From contig JBGTDX010000162.1 of assembly GCA_041748075.1 (NCBI GenBank), positions 1-64,000 on the forward strand: DNA of 64,000 bases, written 5' to 3'. The notes below the pieces were generated by a model that ran no database searches, was not told the DNA's origin, and worked only from the letters and a program-made list of their open reading frames with translations. The translations under genes were made by a program, and so were the position numbers. Origin of the DNA: JBGSYJ01 sp041748075 (GTDB lineage: Bacteria > Acidobacteriota > Thermoanaerobaculia > Gp7-AA8). Positions 8,152 through 17,883 of the stretch are shown here, piece by piece. Position 1 is the first letter of the stretch. Each line of letters starts with the position of its first letter.

Positions 8152-9279
8152 TTGATCGGCGTATGGCTGTTTGCACTGGTCGCTCCATCGATTCTCGATT
8201 CGCTCATCCGCGGAATCCTCGTATCGGCCTCACGACTGCCACTCGATCGCGCGGATGATTTCCCGATCGAACGGTGGCTGGTGCTCGTTCCATCGAGAAG
8301 CGAAGGCGCGCTCGTTGCCTCGACGGTCGGCTCGATTCGCGCCGCCGCTGGTGACATGGACATCGATGTGCTGGTCGTTCTCGATGGAGTGGACGACGAA
8401 GCCGGAGGGCTTGCGCGAGAACTCGGCGCGAACGTCCTGATCAAGCAGCCTGCGGGCCCGACGAAAGGGGCGCTGCTCCGCTGGGTTGCGGAACACCACC
8501 GCGAACGTATCGAGCGTGTCGATGCGGTGCTGCTCGTCGATGTCGGCTCAGCGTTGTCGACCACATTTTTCGAACATTTCGCCTGGAAAGCCGGTGTCGA
8601 CGGGATGCAGGCGATGTTGAGGGGAAAGGGAGAGGGACCGGGGGAGGCGGCGCTGGTCTCGGAGTCGGTGGCTCAGAGCGGGGAGGACGCCGGCCGGGAG
8701 AGACTCGGCTGGAACATCCGTCTGCGGGGCACGGGAACGGCTCTGACCCCGGTGGCGTTTCTGGCGCTGGTCCCGAGGCTTCAGACGCAGGTTGAAGACC
8801 TGGAGGCCTCGCTGCTTCTCGCGGCCGATGGTTTACGGACGCGACTCGCGCCTGCCGACGCCTTCGTCATCGATCACAAGCCGGCCCTGGTGCGCGATGC
8901 AGCTGTGCAGCGAGCGCGTTGGTTTGCCGGGAAACTGGAAGTCTTTGCCCGCCATGGCGACGCCCTGTACCGATTGATCGCGGGGCGCCCGCTCGAAGGT
9001 GTGGCTTTCATCTGCGAGATGCTGGGACGTCCTCTATCACTGAGTGTGCTGTTGCGGCTGGTGGTGGGATTGTGGCTTCTCGTCGACGGGGTGCGCGGCG
9101 GAGCGTCCTGGGTTTTTCTGCTCGCCGGTGTCACATTCGTGAGTGCACTGGCGGACATCGTTCTGCTGATGCGCGGCGGCACGTCGATCCGCAGCGCAGC
9201 CCGGATGGGTTTCGCGTGGGGAGGGGCGCTTCTGCTGTCACCACGTGCTCTGGTCCAGTGGATGAGGGCGAGGCGTTGA
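8152..9279 (+). CDS. Membrane-associated family 2-like glycosyltransferase
   Basis: 375 residues from a TTG start (no upstream in-frame alternative before a stop). The first about 25 residues are hydrophobic. The catalytic-like region begins at about residue 42 (WLVLVPSRSE, then VLVVLDGVDDEAGG) as in GT2 enzymes, and a QRARWFAGK segment around residue 245 resembles the QxxRW acceptor motif. The position where most GT2 enzymes have a DxD reads LLVDVGSA, so the metal-binding motif is altered. Two or three membrane segments close the protein (about 285-365). The stop overlaps the TTG of the next glycosyltransferase, implying coupled translation. Donor and acceptor are unknown. Confidence 0.75.
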   Translation: MIGVWLFALVAPSILDSLIRGILVSASRLPLDRADDFPIERWLVLVPSRSEGALVASTVGSIRAAAGDMDIDVLVVLDGVDDEAGGLARELGANVLIKQPAGPTKGALLRWVAEHHRERIERVDAVLLVDVGSALSTTFFEHFAWKAGVDGMQAMLRGKGEGPGEAALVSESVAQSGEDAGRERLGWNIRLRGTGTALTPVAFLALVPRLQTQVEDLEASLLLAADGLRTRLAPADAFVIDHKPALVRDAAVQRARWFAGKLEVFARHGDALYRLIAGRPLEGVAFICEMLGRPLSLSVLLRLVVGLWLLVDGVRGGASWVFLLAGVTFVSALADIVLLMRGGTSIRSAARMGFAWGGALLLSPRALVQWMRARR

Positions 9280-10409
9280 AGGTTCTGATCAGTTCGTCAC
9301 GATTTCCGTGGCCCCCCTACACCGGGGACCGCCTCAGGGCACAGATCTGGATTGAAGCTCTCGTTGAATTCGCGGACGTGACCCTGGTCTCACCACCCGG
9401 GCAGCTCCCTGGCGATGCGCGCATGGTCCGTCACATTGCAGCACGCCGCGGCGACTTTGCCGGCTCACTGTTGAAGACCGTGAGGGAGGAGCTTCCGCTG
9501 CATGCTCTCGTATCCGCAGGATATCGATGGCGCGAAGCGATCCGACGTGCCGAGAGTGAGCATGGTCCATTTGACGTGTCGATCGTCCTTCTGTCGAGGC
9601 TTCATCCATGGATTCCTGCACCCCCACCCGGGCGCCGGACGATTCTGGATGCGATCGACTCGCTCACTCTCAGTGTCGAGGAGAGGGCCAGGGAGGCTCG
9701 CGGGCCCATGCGGGCGTTCTGGCGTCGTGAGGTCGAAAAGACACGCACGCTCGAAAATCAACTGGGCAGCCTGTACGATCGCGTCATCGTGGTAAATGAG
9801 AATGAGGTAAGTCTCTTCGGGCCGAAGGCAGTCGCAGTGCCGAATGGCGTGGTGATCGAGCCGCCGAACAGCAGTGAACGAGACTACGAGTTCGGGTTCT
9901 GGGGACGGCTTGCGTATTTTGCGAACCTCGACGCAGCACGACTGCTCGTTTCGGACATCTGGCCGACGCTTCGCGAGCTCGAGCCGTCATCGCGGATGAT
10001 TCTCGCCGGTGCCGATGCTCCGCGGGAAATCGCAAATCGAAACGGAAGCGAAAGAATCACTGTGGTCTCTCCGATGGAAAACCGCTCTGAGCTCCTCAGG
10101 CGCATCTCCATTGCGCTTTTTCCCGTACGCTACGGAACTGGTCAGTCGAACAAGATTCTCGAAGCGGCCGAGGCGGGATGCGCGATCATCGCAACGCCTG
10201 CTGCGATGCGGGGACTGGATCATCTGGCAGAGGCAGCCATCGTGGAGCCGGACATCGGGAAGTTCGCCGGGATTGCATCGAGACTTCTGCGAGACCCCGG
10301 CAGGATCGACGTGATGCGCGGCGCAGGCCGCGAGACTGTGGAGCGGCACTATTCTCGCGAGGCAACCGCTGAGCGCCTCAGGAATCTCGTGTTCGGGGAA
10401 TCACAGTGA
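9276..10409 (+). CDS. GT4-type (GT-B fold) glycosyltransferase
   Basis: 377 residues from the TTG at 9276, which overlaps the preceding stop (TTGA). A longer open frame upstream is in the wrong frame for the preceding gene and was rejected. The N-terminus KVLISSSRFPWPPYTGDRLR is the usual GT-B opening (glycine loop after the first strand). The C-terminal half has FGFWGRLAYFAN and FPVRYGTGQSNKILEAAEAG, the E-x7-E-like donor-binding region of GT4 enzymes. It probably adds one sugar to the lipid-linked repeat unit in the cytoplasm. It overlaps the next gene by four bases (GTGA). Confidence 0.88.
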   Translation: MKVLISSSRFPWPPYTGDRLRAQIWIEALVEFADVTLVSPPGQLPGDARMVRHIAARRGDFAGSLLKTVREELPLHALVSAGYRWREAIRRAESEHGPFDVSIVLLSRLHPWIPAPPPGRRTILDAIDSLTLSVEERAREARGPMRAFWRREVEKTRTLENQLGSLYDRVIVVNENEVSLFGPKAVAVPNGVVIEPPNSSERDYEFGFWGRLAYFANLDAARLLVSDIWPTLRELEPSSRMILAGADAPREIANRNGSERITVVSPMENRSELLRRISIALFPVRYGTGQSNKILEAAEAGCAIIATPAAMRGLDHLAEAAIVEPDIGKFAGIASRLLRDPGRIDVMRGAGRETVERHYSREATAERLRNLVFGESQ

Positions 10410-11773
10410 TCCGGCCGAATTCGATTGAACGCAGCCTGCGGCTCATTCTCCTGGCCGCGGGCGACTTTCTGATAGCAGCCGGCAGCCTTGCCTTCGCGGT
10501 GTTCGTCCGGAGAAACATCGACTTCGAGATCACGCGCTCGGTTCTGCCGCCGGAGAACTTTCCCCTCGATATCCAGAATATTCTGCTGCCGGCGGTCGCG
10601 CTGGTTCTGACCATGGCCCTCAGCGGGTTCTATAACCCTCGTGTGTCTCGCCGTCACAAACCGCTGATGCTCACAGCGCTCGTGATGCAGATGGGACTCG
10701 TCGCTCTCGGGGCCACGCTTCTCACGCGGCCCTATCCCCGCACGATCCTGCTCGCGGTTCCCCTCATCGAGGCCATCCTTCTTCCACTCTGGCGGCGTCT
10801 GTTGAAGCACCTGATCCCGATTCGTGCGCGGGAGACGATCATGGTCGGCAGCCCCGAAGACATCGAGCCCTTTGCCCGGGCGCTGGGTGATTATCCCGAT
10901 CATCGCATCCAGCTCGTGGGAAGCGTCGGGCCCGCGCCCTGCGAATCGCTCAATCTTGCGTATTGGGGCCCACTCGGCGACCCGTCGGTTCACGAACGTA
11001 TCCGAGATGTCGATGAAGTCATTTATGTTTCTCACGGCGAGGATCCCATTGTGCGTCTCGAACTATTTCGCATTCGCGGCGCACAGGGCTTTCTGATGCT
11101 GCCGAGTCAGGCGGACGCACTTCTCACATCGAGGGCCTTCGGCTGGGTGGGTGACCAACCGCTGGTCGAGGTGGCGGCTAAGGGAGGATACGGCGTCGGT
11201 GCATTCGTCAAGCGCACGATCGACATTGTCTTCGGTTCTGTATTGCTGCTGCTCTCGATTCCGCTGTGGATCGTCATCGCGGCGGGCATCCTCATCGATG
11301 ACGGAAGGCCGATTCTCCTGCGGCAGCAGCGCGCCGGCCGCAACGGGTCGGTGTTTCTCATGTGGAAATTCCGGACGATGAAACATCGCGAGGAAGGCCA
11401 TGAAAGCGATCTTCGGCTCGCGCTGGATCAGGATGATCGAGTCACGCGGGCCGGACTCTGGCTGCGGCGTCACCGGCTCGACGAGATGCCACAGTTCATC
11501 AACGTGATCACCGGCGACATGAGCCTGGTCGGGCCCCGTCCCGAACGCCCGGAGATCATCGCCGAGGTGCGCAAGCAGGTGCCGGCGTTCGACCTGAGGT
11601 TGATCGTCCGTCCCGGCCTCGCCGGACTGGCGCAGGTCTGGGCCGAGTACGACACCGAGCCAGCAATCAAGATCCGTTACGACCTGACCTACATCTGTTC
11701 GTGGTCGCTGGGCCTGGATCTGCGGATTCTGTTCCGTGCGGTGTCGACTGCTTTGTCGGGAAGGGGAGTGTAG
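10406..11773 (+). CDS. Polyprenyl-phosphate sugar-1-phosphate transferase (WbaP/WcaJ-type, PNPT-like)
   Basis: 455 residues, GTG start overlapping the previous stop. This enzyme starts repeat-unit assembly by moving a sugar-1-phosphate from a UDP-sugar to undecaprenyl phosphate. Four hydrophobic segments occupy about residues 10-120, followed by a Rossmann-like soluble region. The catalytic domain starts near residue 268 with FVKRTIDIVFGSVLLLL and contains RQQRAGRNGSVFLMWKFRTM, LRRHRLDEMPQFINVITGDM and SLVGPRPERPE, all diagnostic. Length fits the full-length PglC-fusion (WbaP) class. It is the likely committed step for the whole locus. Confidence 0.93.
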   Translation: MIRPNSIERSLRLILLAAGDFLIAAGSLAFAVFVRRNIDFEITRSVLPPENFPLDIQNILLPAVALVLTMALSGFYNPRVSRRHKPLMLTALVMQMGLVALGATLLTRPYPRTILLAVPLIEAILLPLWRRLLKHLIPIRARETIMVGSPEDIEPFARALGDYPDHRIQLVGSVGPAPCESLNLAYWGPLGDPSVHERIRDVDEVIYVSHGEDPIVRLELFRIRGAQGFLMLPSQADALLTSRAFGWVGDQPLVEVAAKGGYGVGAFVKRTIDIVFGSVLLLLSIPLWIVIAAGILIDDGRPILLRQQRAGRNGSVFLMWKFRTMKHREEGHESDLRLALDQDDRVTRAGLWLRRHRLDEMPQFINVITGDMSLVGPRPERPEIIAEVRKQVPAFDLRLIVRPGLAGLAQVWAEYDTEPAIKIRYDLTYICSWSLGLDLRILFRAVSTALSGRGV

Positions 11774-11831
11774 AGCTCAGACGTGCCTGCGGGCGCCGAA
11801 TGCTGCAACGTTGCTTTTGCCGGGAAGCGCC

Positions 11832-12782
11832 ATGCTACGATCGCGCGGCGTGAACTCGATCGTGTCCCGTGTACTGAAGGCTGAGTATGTCTTCCGACCC
11901 ACGAGGTTGGCTCGACGCGTCACGCGAATGTTCCGTGCACCCGCGCAGCGCGGGGAGCACTCCCTCAGCCTGCCATGGGGGTGGCCTTTTCTCGCCGACC
12001 CCACCGAGGAGATTGGACTTGCAGTCAGCACGCTGGGTATCTACGACCTGGTCGTTTGCGAAGCTCTTACACGACTCCTCGAGTCGGGTGATCGCGCGCT
12101 CGACGTCGGAGCGAACATCGGTCTGATGACTGCTGTCATGGCCCATGCGGTGGGACCGCACGGCAGCGTGACGGCTCTGGAGCCTCATCCGGAACTGCAG
12201 GCTCGCCTGCGGCGAAACGCCCGCATCTGGCGCGAATCCTTTGGATCCCCAAAGATCGAATGCCTTCAGGTCGCTGCCTCGGACAGGAAGGGATCGGCAC
12301 ATCTCAATATACCTGAAGCATTCGAGAGCAACTCCGGTCTCGGAAGCGTGTCGGCGTCGGCCGCTGGCGATCGATCGATCCCGATCCAGCTCGAGCGCCT
12401 GGATGACATCGTGCCCGAAGGGACGGCGATCGCAGTCACGAAGATCGATATCGAAGGCCACGAAATCGTCGCGCTTGCAGGTGCGCAGCGGTTGATCGAG
12501 TCTCGCGCTTTGAAGCACATCATCTTCGAAGATCACAACGTGGGACGTTCCGAGGTAGTCGCTCACCTTCGTGCGCATGGGTATGTCGTTTTTGCTCTGC
12601 GGCGCGCTTTGTTCGGTCCCGTGCTGGATTCTGAGCTGCTGCGTCAGGACTCCGCCCCTGCCTGGGAGGCACCCAGTTTCATCGCTACGCTCGACGCGTC
12701 CGGCACACGCACGAAACTGGCTGCCAGGGGCTGGCGCGTACTGCGGGCCATGAACCCTTCGGAGATCTCAGTCCCAACATGA
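11832..12782 (+). CDS. FkbM-family SAM-dependent methyltransferase
   Basis: 316 residues from the ATG at 11832, with a weak GGGAAG before it. An alternative GTG at 11850 sits 8 bases after an extended -10-like element and could be a leaderless start. The SAM-binding motif ALDVGANIGLMTAVMA (about residue 92) and the later VTKIDIEGHE motif define the FkbM family, which O-methylates sugars and small molecules. An N-terminal segment rich in arginine precedes the domain. The last four bases overlap the next gene (ATGA). It probably caps or decorates a sugar of the glycan. Confidence 0.87.
   Translation: MLRSRGVNSIVSRVLKAEYVFRPTRLARRVTRMFRAPAQRGEHSLSLPWGWPFLADPTEEIGLAVSTLGIYDLVVCEALTRLLESGDRALDVGANIGLMTAVMAHAVGPHGSVTALEPHPELQARLRRNARIWRESFGSPKIECLQVAASDRKGSAHLNIPEAFESNSGLGSVSASAAGDRSIPIQLERLDDIVPEGTAIAVTKIDIEGHEIVALAGAQRLIESRALKHIIFEDHNVGRSEVVAHLRAHGYVVFALRRALFGPVLDSELLRQDSAPAWEAPSFIATLDASGTRTKLAARGWRVLRAMNPSEISVPT
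11833..11841 (+). promoter_or_regulatory. Extended -10-like element within the 5' end of the FkbM gene
   Basis: TGcTACGAT lies 8 bases before an in-frame GTG (11850). If used, the transcript would begin at or next to that GTG. It fits the pattern seen before several other genes in this window; by-eye call. Confidence 0.3.
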
Positions 12783-15199
12783 AGTCCCGGATCAGAACTA
12801 ATGAAAGTCGTTGGCCTTCCGCCGCGGGCTTTCTCTTGCTCGTATGCTTCATTCTTTACTGGCCCGTGGCGGGAGGGAAGATACCGATTCCCTCCGGAAT
12901 CGTCCTGCAGTTTGCGGCATTGCAGAGTGCCGAACGAGCTCCTGAGGTCGATCCGACTGCCGAGATGGGTGATCTGATCACGCAGGTCTATCCGTGGCGT
13001 TCCCTCGCGAGTCAGACTGTGCGTTCCGGCGCTATTCCGCTCTGGAACTTTCATACGATGCTCGGCGCGCCGCTGGCAGCGAATCATCAATCGGCGGTCT
13101 TCTACCCGTTCAATTTCACTTACTACGTGCTTCCCGTTCCGTACGCGTGGGCGCTCGGATTTGTGATGCGGTTTCTGATGGCCTCCGGGTTTTGTGCCTG
13201 GTATGCGAGATCTCTCGGTGTGTCGCTTCCGGGATCACTCGTGTCGGGCGTGGTGTTCGCCACCTGCGGGTCGATGACGGCATGGAACGGGTGGACGATG
13301 GTGGATTCGGCTCTCTGGCTGCCACTGGGTCTGCTCGCCGTCGACCGTCTGAGAGTCAGGAGCGGTCCGGGAGAGTTCGTGCTCGCCGCGGTAGCCTTCT
13401 CGATGCCGGTGCTGGCAGGCCATCCGGAAATGGCACTCTTCGTCACGGTAACGACCGTGCTGTACGCTGCCTTCCGGTTGCCTTTCCCTCTGGCGGAGGA
13501 CGCTTCGGGGAAGCTGCGTTTCATTCGCGATTTCGGGTTGACCGGCGCATTGGCTGTCGCCCTGGCGGCCGTTCAGATCTTTCCGACGATCGAGTGGCTC
13601 GGAAATCTCGAGAGGGACGTCGGCGCCGCGGCCCACTGGGGCTCCCGCCCTCTTCATGAGATGACTGCTCTATTTTCACGCGACGCGAGAAGCAATCCCA
13701 ATTCTGCGGGAATTCTCATCCCGGAAGGCGCAGCGTATGCCGGAATGTTGGCGATCATGCTGGCCTTCCTGTCACCCCTTCTCATCGAGAGAAAAAGAGA
13801 ACTGGTTTTCTTCGGGCTTCTTCTCCTCGTGACACTTCAGGTCAGTTACGGATGGGGCCCCTTCTACCCACTCGTGACTTCACTTCCGGTGTTCGAAAGC
13901 ATTCCGAACTGGCGGATGGTGTTGATCGCGAATTTCTGCATCGCAATCCTTGCGGGGTTTGGACTCACTGTTTTCCAGCGTCAGTTGAAGCGAGGCTGGC
14001 GCGCGCCGGCATTCTGGTCTCTTCTGATTTCGGGTGGTGTCGTCTGCTCGATCGGGGTGGCCGTGCTGATGCGCCAGACGACGGGTCCGTCGCCGGATGG
14101 AGCAGCCTGGAAAGCCGCACTGACGCCCACATGGTCGCTGATTCTGGTGGCAGTGGCCGTCATCGTGCTGCTGCCGGCAGGCGGGATTTCGGTGAAGACA
14201 CGCGGAGCGATCGTATTGCTCGCGCTCACTCTGGAGATGACTACTTTCGCGTTCGGTCACGTGCCGTACGTCGAGAGCAAAACCGTATTTCCCGAACCGC
14301 TGCTGTACAAATGGCTCAAGGAAACGGATCAGTCCACGTACCGCCTCGCGGCATTCGACGGAACGACACCGAGCAATCTCGAGATGATCTTTGGAATCGA
14401 TTCTCCGGTCGGATACGACTTTGCAACCAGGCGAACCGCTGCGATTCTCGCCCCGCTGAGGCCGGCCCATGCGTCGGGTCATGTCGCCGCCGAACTGTTC
14501 CCCTCGATTGATCCGGCGCTTCTGGATCTGATGAACGTGAAGTACATCTTTTCGAACGAATGGGTTGAGCGTCGGCAGCCATCCAACGCCCTGCCGGGAG
14601 TCGATCTGCTCAAATCGGACGGCCCTGCGCATCTGTTTCGACGAGCCTCGGCGCTCGAGCGGATCTTCCTCGTTCCGGCATCCGCTGCAGAAGTAGTAGC
14701 TACTGATGCGGAGGCGCTCGAACGGGTATTGTCACCGTCTTTTGAGCCGCGAAACGAGGTGATCGTGACGGGTCTCTCCTCGCAGCTGACGGCGGTTCCT
14801 CAGGCGAGCGGGGGAGAAGAGCGGATGCGTGTCATCTCGATCCAGCGGAGAGCTGACGCATTCACCGCGCAAGTAGAGACCAGCGTGCCTGCCATCGCCG
14901 TCTTTTCCGATATTCATTACCCTGGGTGGAAGGCACGTGTGAACGGCATGCCGGCCGAGTTGCTGCTGGCGGATTATGCTTTCAAAGCGGTGCTCGTCCC
15001 TCCGGGATCGAGCGTGGTCACGTTCATGTACGATCCCGCCAGCTTCAGGGTCGGGTTGGTCACCTCTCTCGCCGCACTTTCGATCATCATCCTGCTGACG
15101 ACGATCGAGGTGCGCAGGAGAAGGGCGCTTCAACCCGACCCGGCGAAGTCACAGGCAGCAACGGAACGGCGACCGAGGCGACGCAGGCAGAAGCACTGA
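12779..15199 (+). CDS. YfhO-type integral membrane protein
   Basis: 806 residues with a dozen or so predicted membrane helices (about residues 13-505) and a C-terminal soluble domain (about 510-765) followed by one more helix (about 760-780) and a basic tail. The opening LITQVYPWRSLASQ, IPLWNFHTMLGAPLAAN and FYPFNFTYYVLP matches the YfhO/GT-C-like family, thought to act in glycosylation of surface polymers from polyprenyl-linked donors. The C-terminal FSDIHYPGWKARVNG and NYAFKAV-like (DYAFKAV) motifs are also typical. Start overlaps the FkbM stop. A convergent paralogue follows at 15379-17883. Confidence 0.82.
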   Translation: MKSRIRTNESRWPSAAGFLLLVCFILYWPVAGGKIPIPSGIVLQFAALQSAERAPEVDPTAEMGDLITQVYPWRSLASQTVRSGAIPLWNFHTMLGAPLAANHQSAVFYPFNFTYYVLPVPYAWALGFVMRFLMASGFCAWYARSLGVSLPGSLVSGVVFATCGSMTAWNGWTMVDSALWLPLGLLAVDRLRVRSGPGEFVLAAVAFSMPVLAGHPEMALFVTVTTVLYAAFRLPFPLAEDASGKLRFIRDFGLTGALAVALAAVQIFPTIEWLGNLERDVGAAAHWGSRPLHEMTALFSRDARSNPNSAGILIPEGAAYAGMLAIMLAFLSPLLIERKRELVFFGLLLLVTLQVSYGWGPFYPLVTSLPVFESIPNWRMVLIANFCIAILAGFGLTVFQRQLKRGWRAPAFWSLLISGGVVCSIGVAVLMRQTTGPSPDGAAWKAALTPTWSLILVAVAVIVLLPAGGISVKTRGAIVLLALTLEMTTFAFGHVPYVESKTVFPEPLLYKWLKETDQSTYRLAAFDGTTPSNLEMIFGIDSPVGYDFATRRTAAILAPLRPAHASGHVAAELFPSIDPALLDLMNVKYIFSNEWVERRQPSNALPGVDLLKSDGPAHLFRRASALERIFLVPASAAEVVATDAEALERVLSPSFEPRNEVIVTGLSSQLTAVPQASGGEERMRVISIQRRADAFTAQVETSVPAIAVFSDIHYPGWKARVNGMPAELLLADYAFKAVLVPPGSSVVTFMYDPASFRVGLVTSLAALSIIILLTTIEVRRRRALQPDPAKSQAATERRPRRRRQKH

Positions 15200-15378
15200 A
15201 AGGCACCACGCCGAATCCGGAGTCGAGAAGCCCCGGCTTGTCGTACTGAGCGGCCACTTCCGGTCTTGCGACGCTGGTTTTTGCGCGTACACGCGGTGGG
15301 CATCCTCACCTGCTCCGGCCGCCACTCACTCCTCCGGCAGTTGCATCGATAGCGCGGGTCCTGTCTGGCCCGCATCTC

Positions 15379-17883
15379 TCACGCCGTTTCTGCTGCGGAG
15401 CCGGATAGCGGCCGGGGAACGGCTAAAAAAACGAGGATCAGCAGGAGCGACGCTGCGGAGAACCAGATCCCGGCTCGCAGTCCGGGCGTGCGGTACTCGA
15501 AGCGAACCGTCGAGATCCCGGCCGGAACTCGAACGGCGCGGAATGCGTAGTTCGCGGGCAGCAGAGTTGCCTGCCGCCCGTTCACGCTCGCCGTCCACCC
15601 GTCCGCGATGCTGTCGGAGAGAACGACAATGCCCGGCCCGGTGGATTCGGCCCGGAGCTCGATACGGTCGGGCGTGTAGCGAACCACCGACACCCGCCCT
15701 CCTGCGAGTGGAGTCGGAACGCGCTCCTGCCCCTCGATTACGACGGCTCCCACTTTGATCGTGGCGACCGCTTCCAGCGCCGCCTCGGCGTTCGGAACGT
15801 GAAGAACACTCCGCGCCATCCACGCCCGGGGCCATACGCGGCGATTTCGAAGAACATGATAGCTGCCGTCGACGAATACCTCGGACAAGCCTGCTGCCTC
15901 CAGAGACGCGATCTCGGCGGGAGTGGGGAGGTATGCAATCAGGTACTTCACATTCAGGAGATCGAGGATCCACCGCGGTTCCGGCACGAGGCTCTCGATC
16001 TTCGGATAGGGCAGATGCTGTGTCTCGAAAAAGGTGCGTAGAAAACGGTCGACGCGCGGAGGGTTGAACGTTTGCCTCGAGCCGAGAGCGTGGAGGCCGA
16101 GGCCCTGGGGCACGTTGGGCGTGAGGGCGATGTCGCGGATGCTGTGTATGCGGAACAACGACCGATCACTCCGAAGAAAGCTCACATATCGGGGCGGATC
16201 CTTCCACGGGTCGTACCTGTTCAGGCGGTCGCGTAGAACTCCAGGTACCAGGTCGATGCAGATCAGGGCCAGAATTGCCATTCCGGCCTGTCGGCCCGAC
16301 AGGCGTGTCCGCCGCAGACACAGCACGACCACCAGACCTCCTCCGACCAGTAGCAGCTTCGAGAGCTCGAGATGGAGCCGTACCGTGTCCGCACCGGGGT
16401 TGATTCTATACCGCCCCAGCAGAAGCCCGTAGAGGACGCCGATGGCGACTAGTGAACCCGCGACCGATGCGATGCGCCATTTCGAGGGCCGCTCGCGGAT
16501 CACGTTGTCGAGCCCGATAGCCGCCAGCCCGGCGAGGGCGAAGTTGAGCGCACCGTTGAAGTAAGGGATGAAGTGAATCTTCTCGAGCACGGGCAGATGG
16601 CCAATCCACTGAAAGGGCGGAAGCCCGATGAGCTTGAGCGCGATGATCAGAGCGGCGGAAGCGAAGAACAGAAGCATCCTCGCTTTCCCCCCGTTCAGTC
16701 TGGAAGGTGCGAGCACGATCAGAAGCAGCGCACACAGACCGACCCAGGAGAATGACATCGGGTCGCCCGGCAGCACATGCCGTGATGGGTCCTGGATCTG
16801 CCAGACGTCGAACGCAATTCTCGGTGAAACGAGCGTGATGAGCCGCTCCACGGGGTAATGATGAAGCCCGGTTCCAACATACCAGGGAGCGAAAGTCGAA
16901 CTGTTCTGACTGGCCAGATGAACCGGTAGGAGAAGGAACGCTGCCAAACTGAGGCCGATCATCGAGAAACCTGCAAAGGCCAGGGATGCAGCGACTGGCC
17001 GGCCGCTCTCAGGCTCGGTTGCAGTGTCGCGAAACAGCCGCGTCCTCGCAACGAGCGTGGCACCAAGCAGGAGGGGGAGCAGGAGGAGCCCTGAGATCGC
17101 CGCCGGGAGAAACGCGGCCAGCGTGAGCAGTCCTACGGCAAGCCCGACCGCACCTCCGCGACGCCATGATGGTCTGTCAAGGAACCCGTCTGCGACCAGA
17201 ACGACCATGGGAATCATCGCGTAGGTTTGGCCGAGCAGGGAGTTGATCGTCAAGGTCAACGCGCCACCGAGCATCCACATCGCTGCCATCGACACCGCCG
17301 CGATGTCGTGAAATCCGTTTCTCTGCAAGAGCCGCAAACAGAACAAGCCACTGATCAACGCGAGCGAGAGATGATAGATATCCCGAAGAAGCGGAGTGTT
17401 TCCGGCCAGCAGCAGGAGGATATACGGGGGAAAATACTGTCCCTGCGTCACATTCGTGTGAGCATCTGTTCCGGCGGCGCTGGTCGGATCCCAGAGTGGA
17501 ACGTCGCCCTCCCGATAAGCTCGCGAAAAAAATTGACCGCCGGGCTCCCACTGCCACCAGGTTGCCCCCAGGTCATGCCAGTTCATGAAGGGAGTTCCAC
17601 GAACCTCCTCGTAGCCCATGTGATCGAAGCGATAGTCGAAGACTGGATAGTTGGCACTTCCGACCAGGCTGTCGCTGAAGAAGACCACGTTCGGATATGA
17701 AACGAGAATCAGCGTGAACAGCGCGAGAAGAGGCCAGCGGGAGCGGTTTGGTGACCCCGGGCTCGCCGCATCGGGTGATCCCCTCTCCACGGTTTTCGGA
17801 GTTTCCGGACGAGGCTCGGAGATCGAAACGATCTTCGTGGAAGACGATTTCCGGTTCCGAGGGCTCTTGCGATTTCTGCTCAC
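15379..17883 (-). CDS. YfhO-type integral membrane protein (paralogue of the 12779 gene)
   Basis: 834 residues. The first 50 residues are basic and cytoplasmic; about twelve membrane helices follow, then a soluble C-terminal domain and one last helix. Family landmarks are PVFDYRFDH, VPLWDPTSAAGTDA, GQYFPPYILLLLA and, near the end, LSDSIADGWTASVNG and NYAFRAVRVPAG, which line up with the same parts of the plus-strand YfhO protein. The start ATG overlaps the stop of the UDP-sugar dehydrogenase gene by four bases, so it is the last gene of that minus-strand operon. The 179 bases between the two convergent YfhO genes hold no gene or clear terminator. Confidence 0.82.
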   Translation of the reverse strand: MSRNRKSPRNRKSSSTKIVSISEPRPETPKTVERGSPDAASPGSPNRSRWPLLALFTLILVSYPNVVFFSDSLVGSANYPVFDYRFDHMGYEEVRGTPFMNWHDLGATWWQWEPGGQFFSRAYREGDVPLWDPTSAAGTDAHTNVTQGQYFPPYILLLLAGNTPLLRDIYHLSLALISGLFCLRLLQRNGFHDIAAVSMAAMWMLGGALTLTINSLLGQTYAMIPMVVLVADGFLDRPSWRRGGAVGLAVGLLTLAAFLPAAISGLLLLPLLLGATLVARTRLFRDTATEPESGRPVAASLAFAGFSMIGLSLAAFLLLPVHLASQNSSTFAPWYVGTGLHHYPVERLITLVSPRIAFDVWQIQDPSRHVLPGDPMSFSWVGLCALLLIVLAPSRLNGGKARMLLFFASAALIIALKLIGLPPFQWIGHLPVLEKIHFIPYFNGALNFALAGLAAIGLDNVIRERPSKWRIASVAGSLVAIGVLYGLLLGRYRINPGADTVRLHLELSKLLLVGGGLVVVLCLRRTRLSGRQAGMAILALICIDLVPGVLRDRLNRYDPWKDPPRYVSFLRSDRSLFRIHSIRDIALTPNVPQGLGLHALGSRQTFNPPRVDRFLRTFFETQHLPYPKIESLVPEPRWILDLLNVKYLIAYLPTPAEIASLEAAGLSEVFVDGSYHVLRNRRVWPRAWMARSVLHVPNAEAALEAVATIKVGAVVIEGQERVPTPLAGGRVSVVRYTPDRIELRAESTGPGIVVLSDSIADGWTASVNGRQATLLPANYAFRAVRVPAGISTVRFEYRTPGLRAGIWFSAASLLLILVFLAVPRPLSGSAAETA

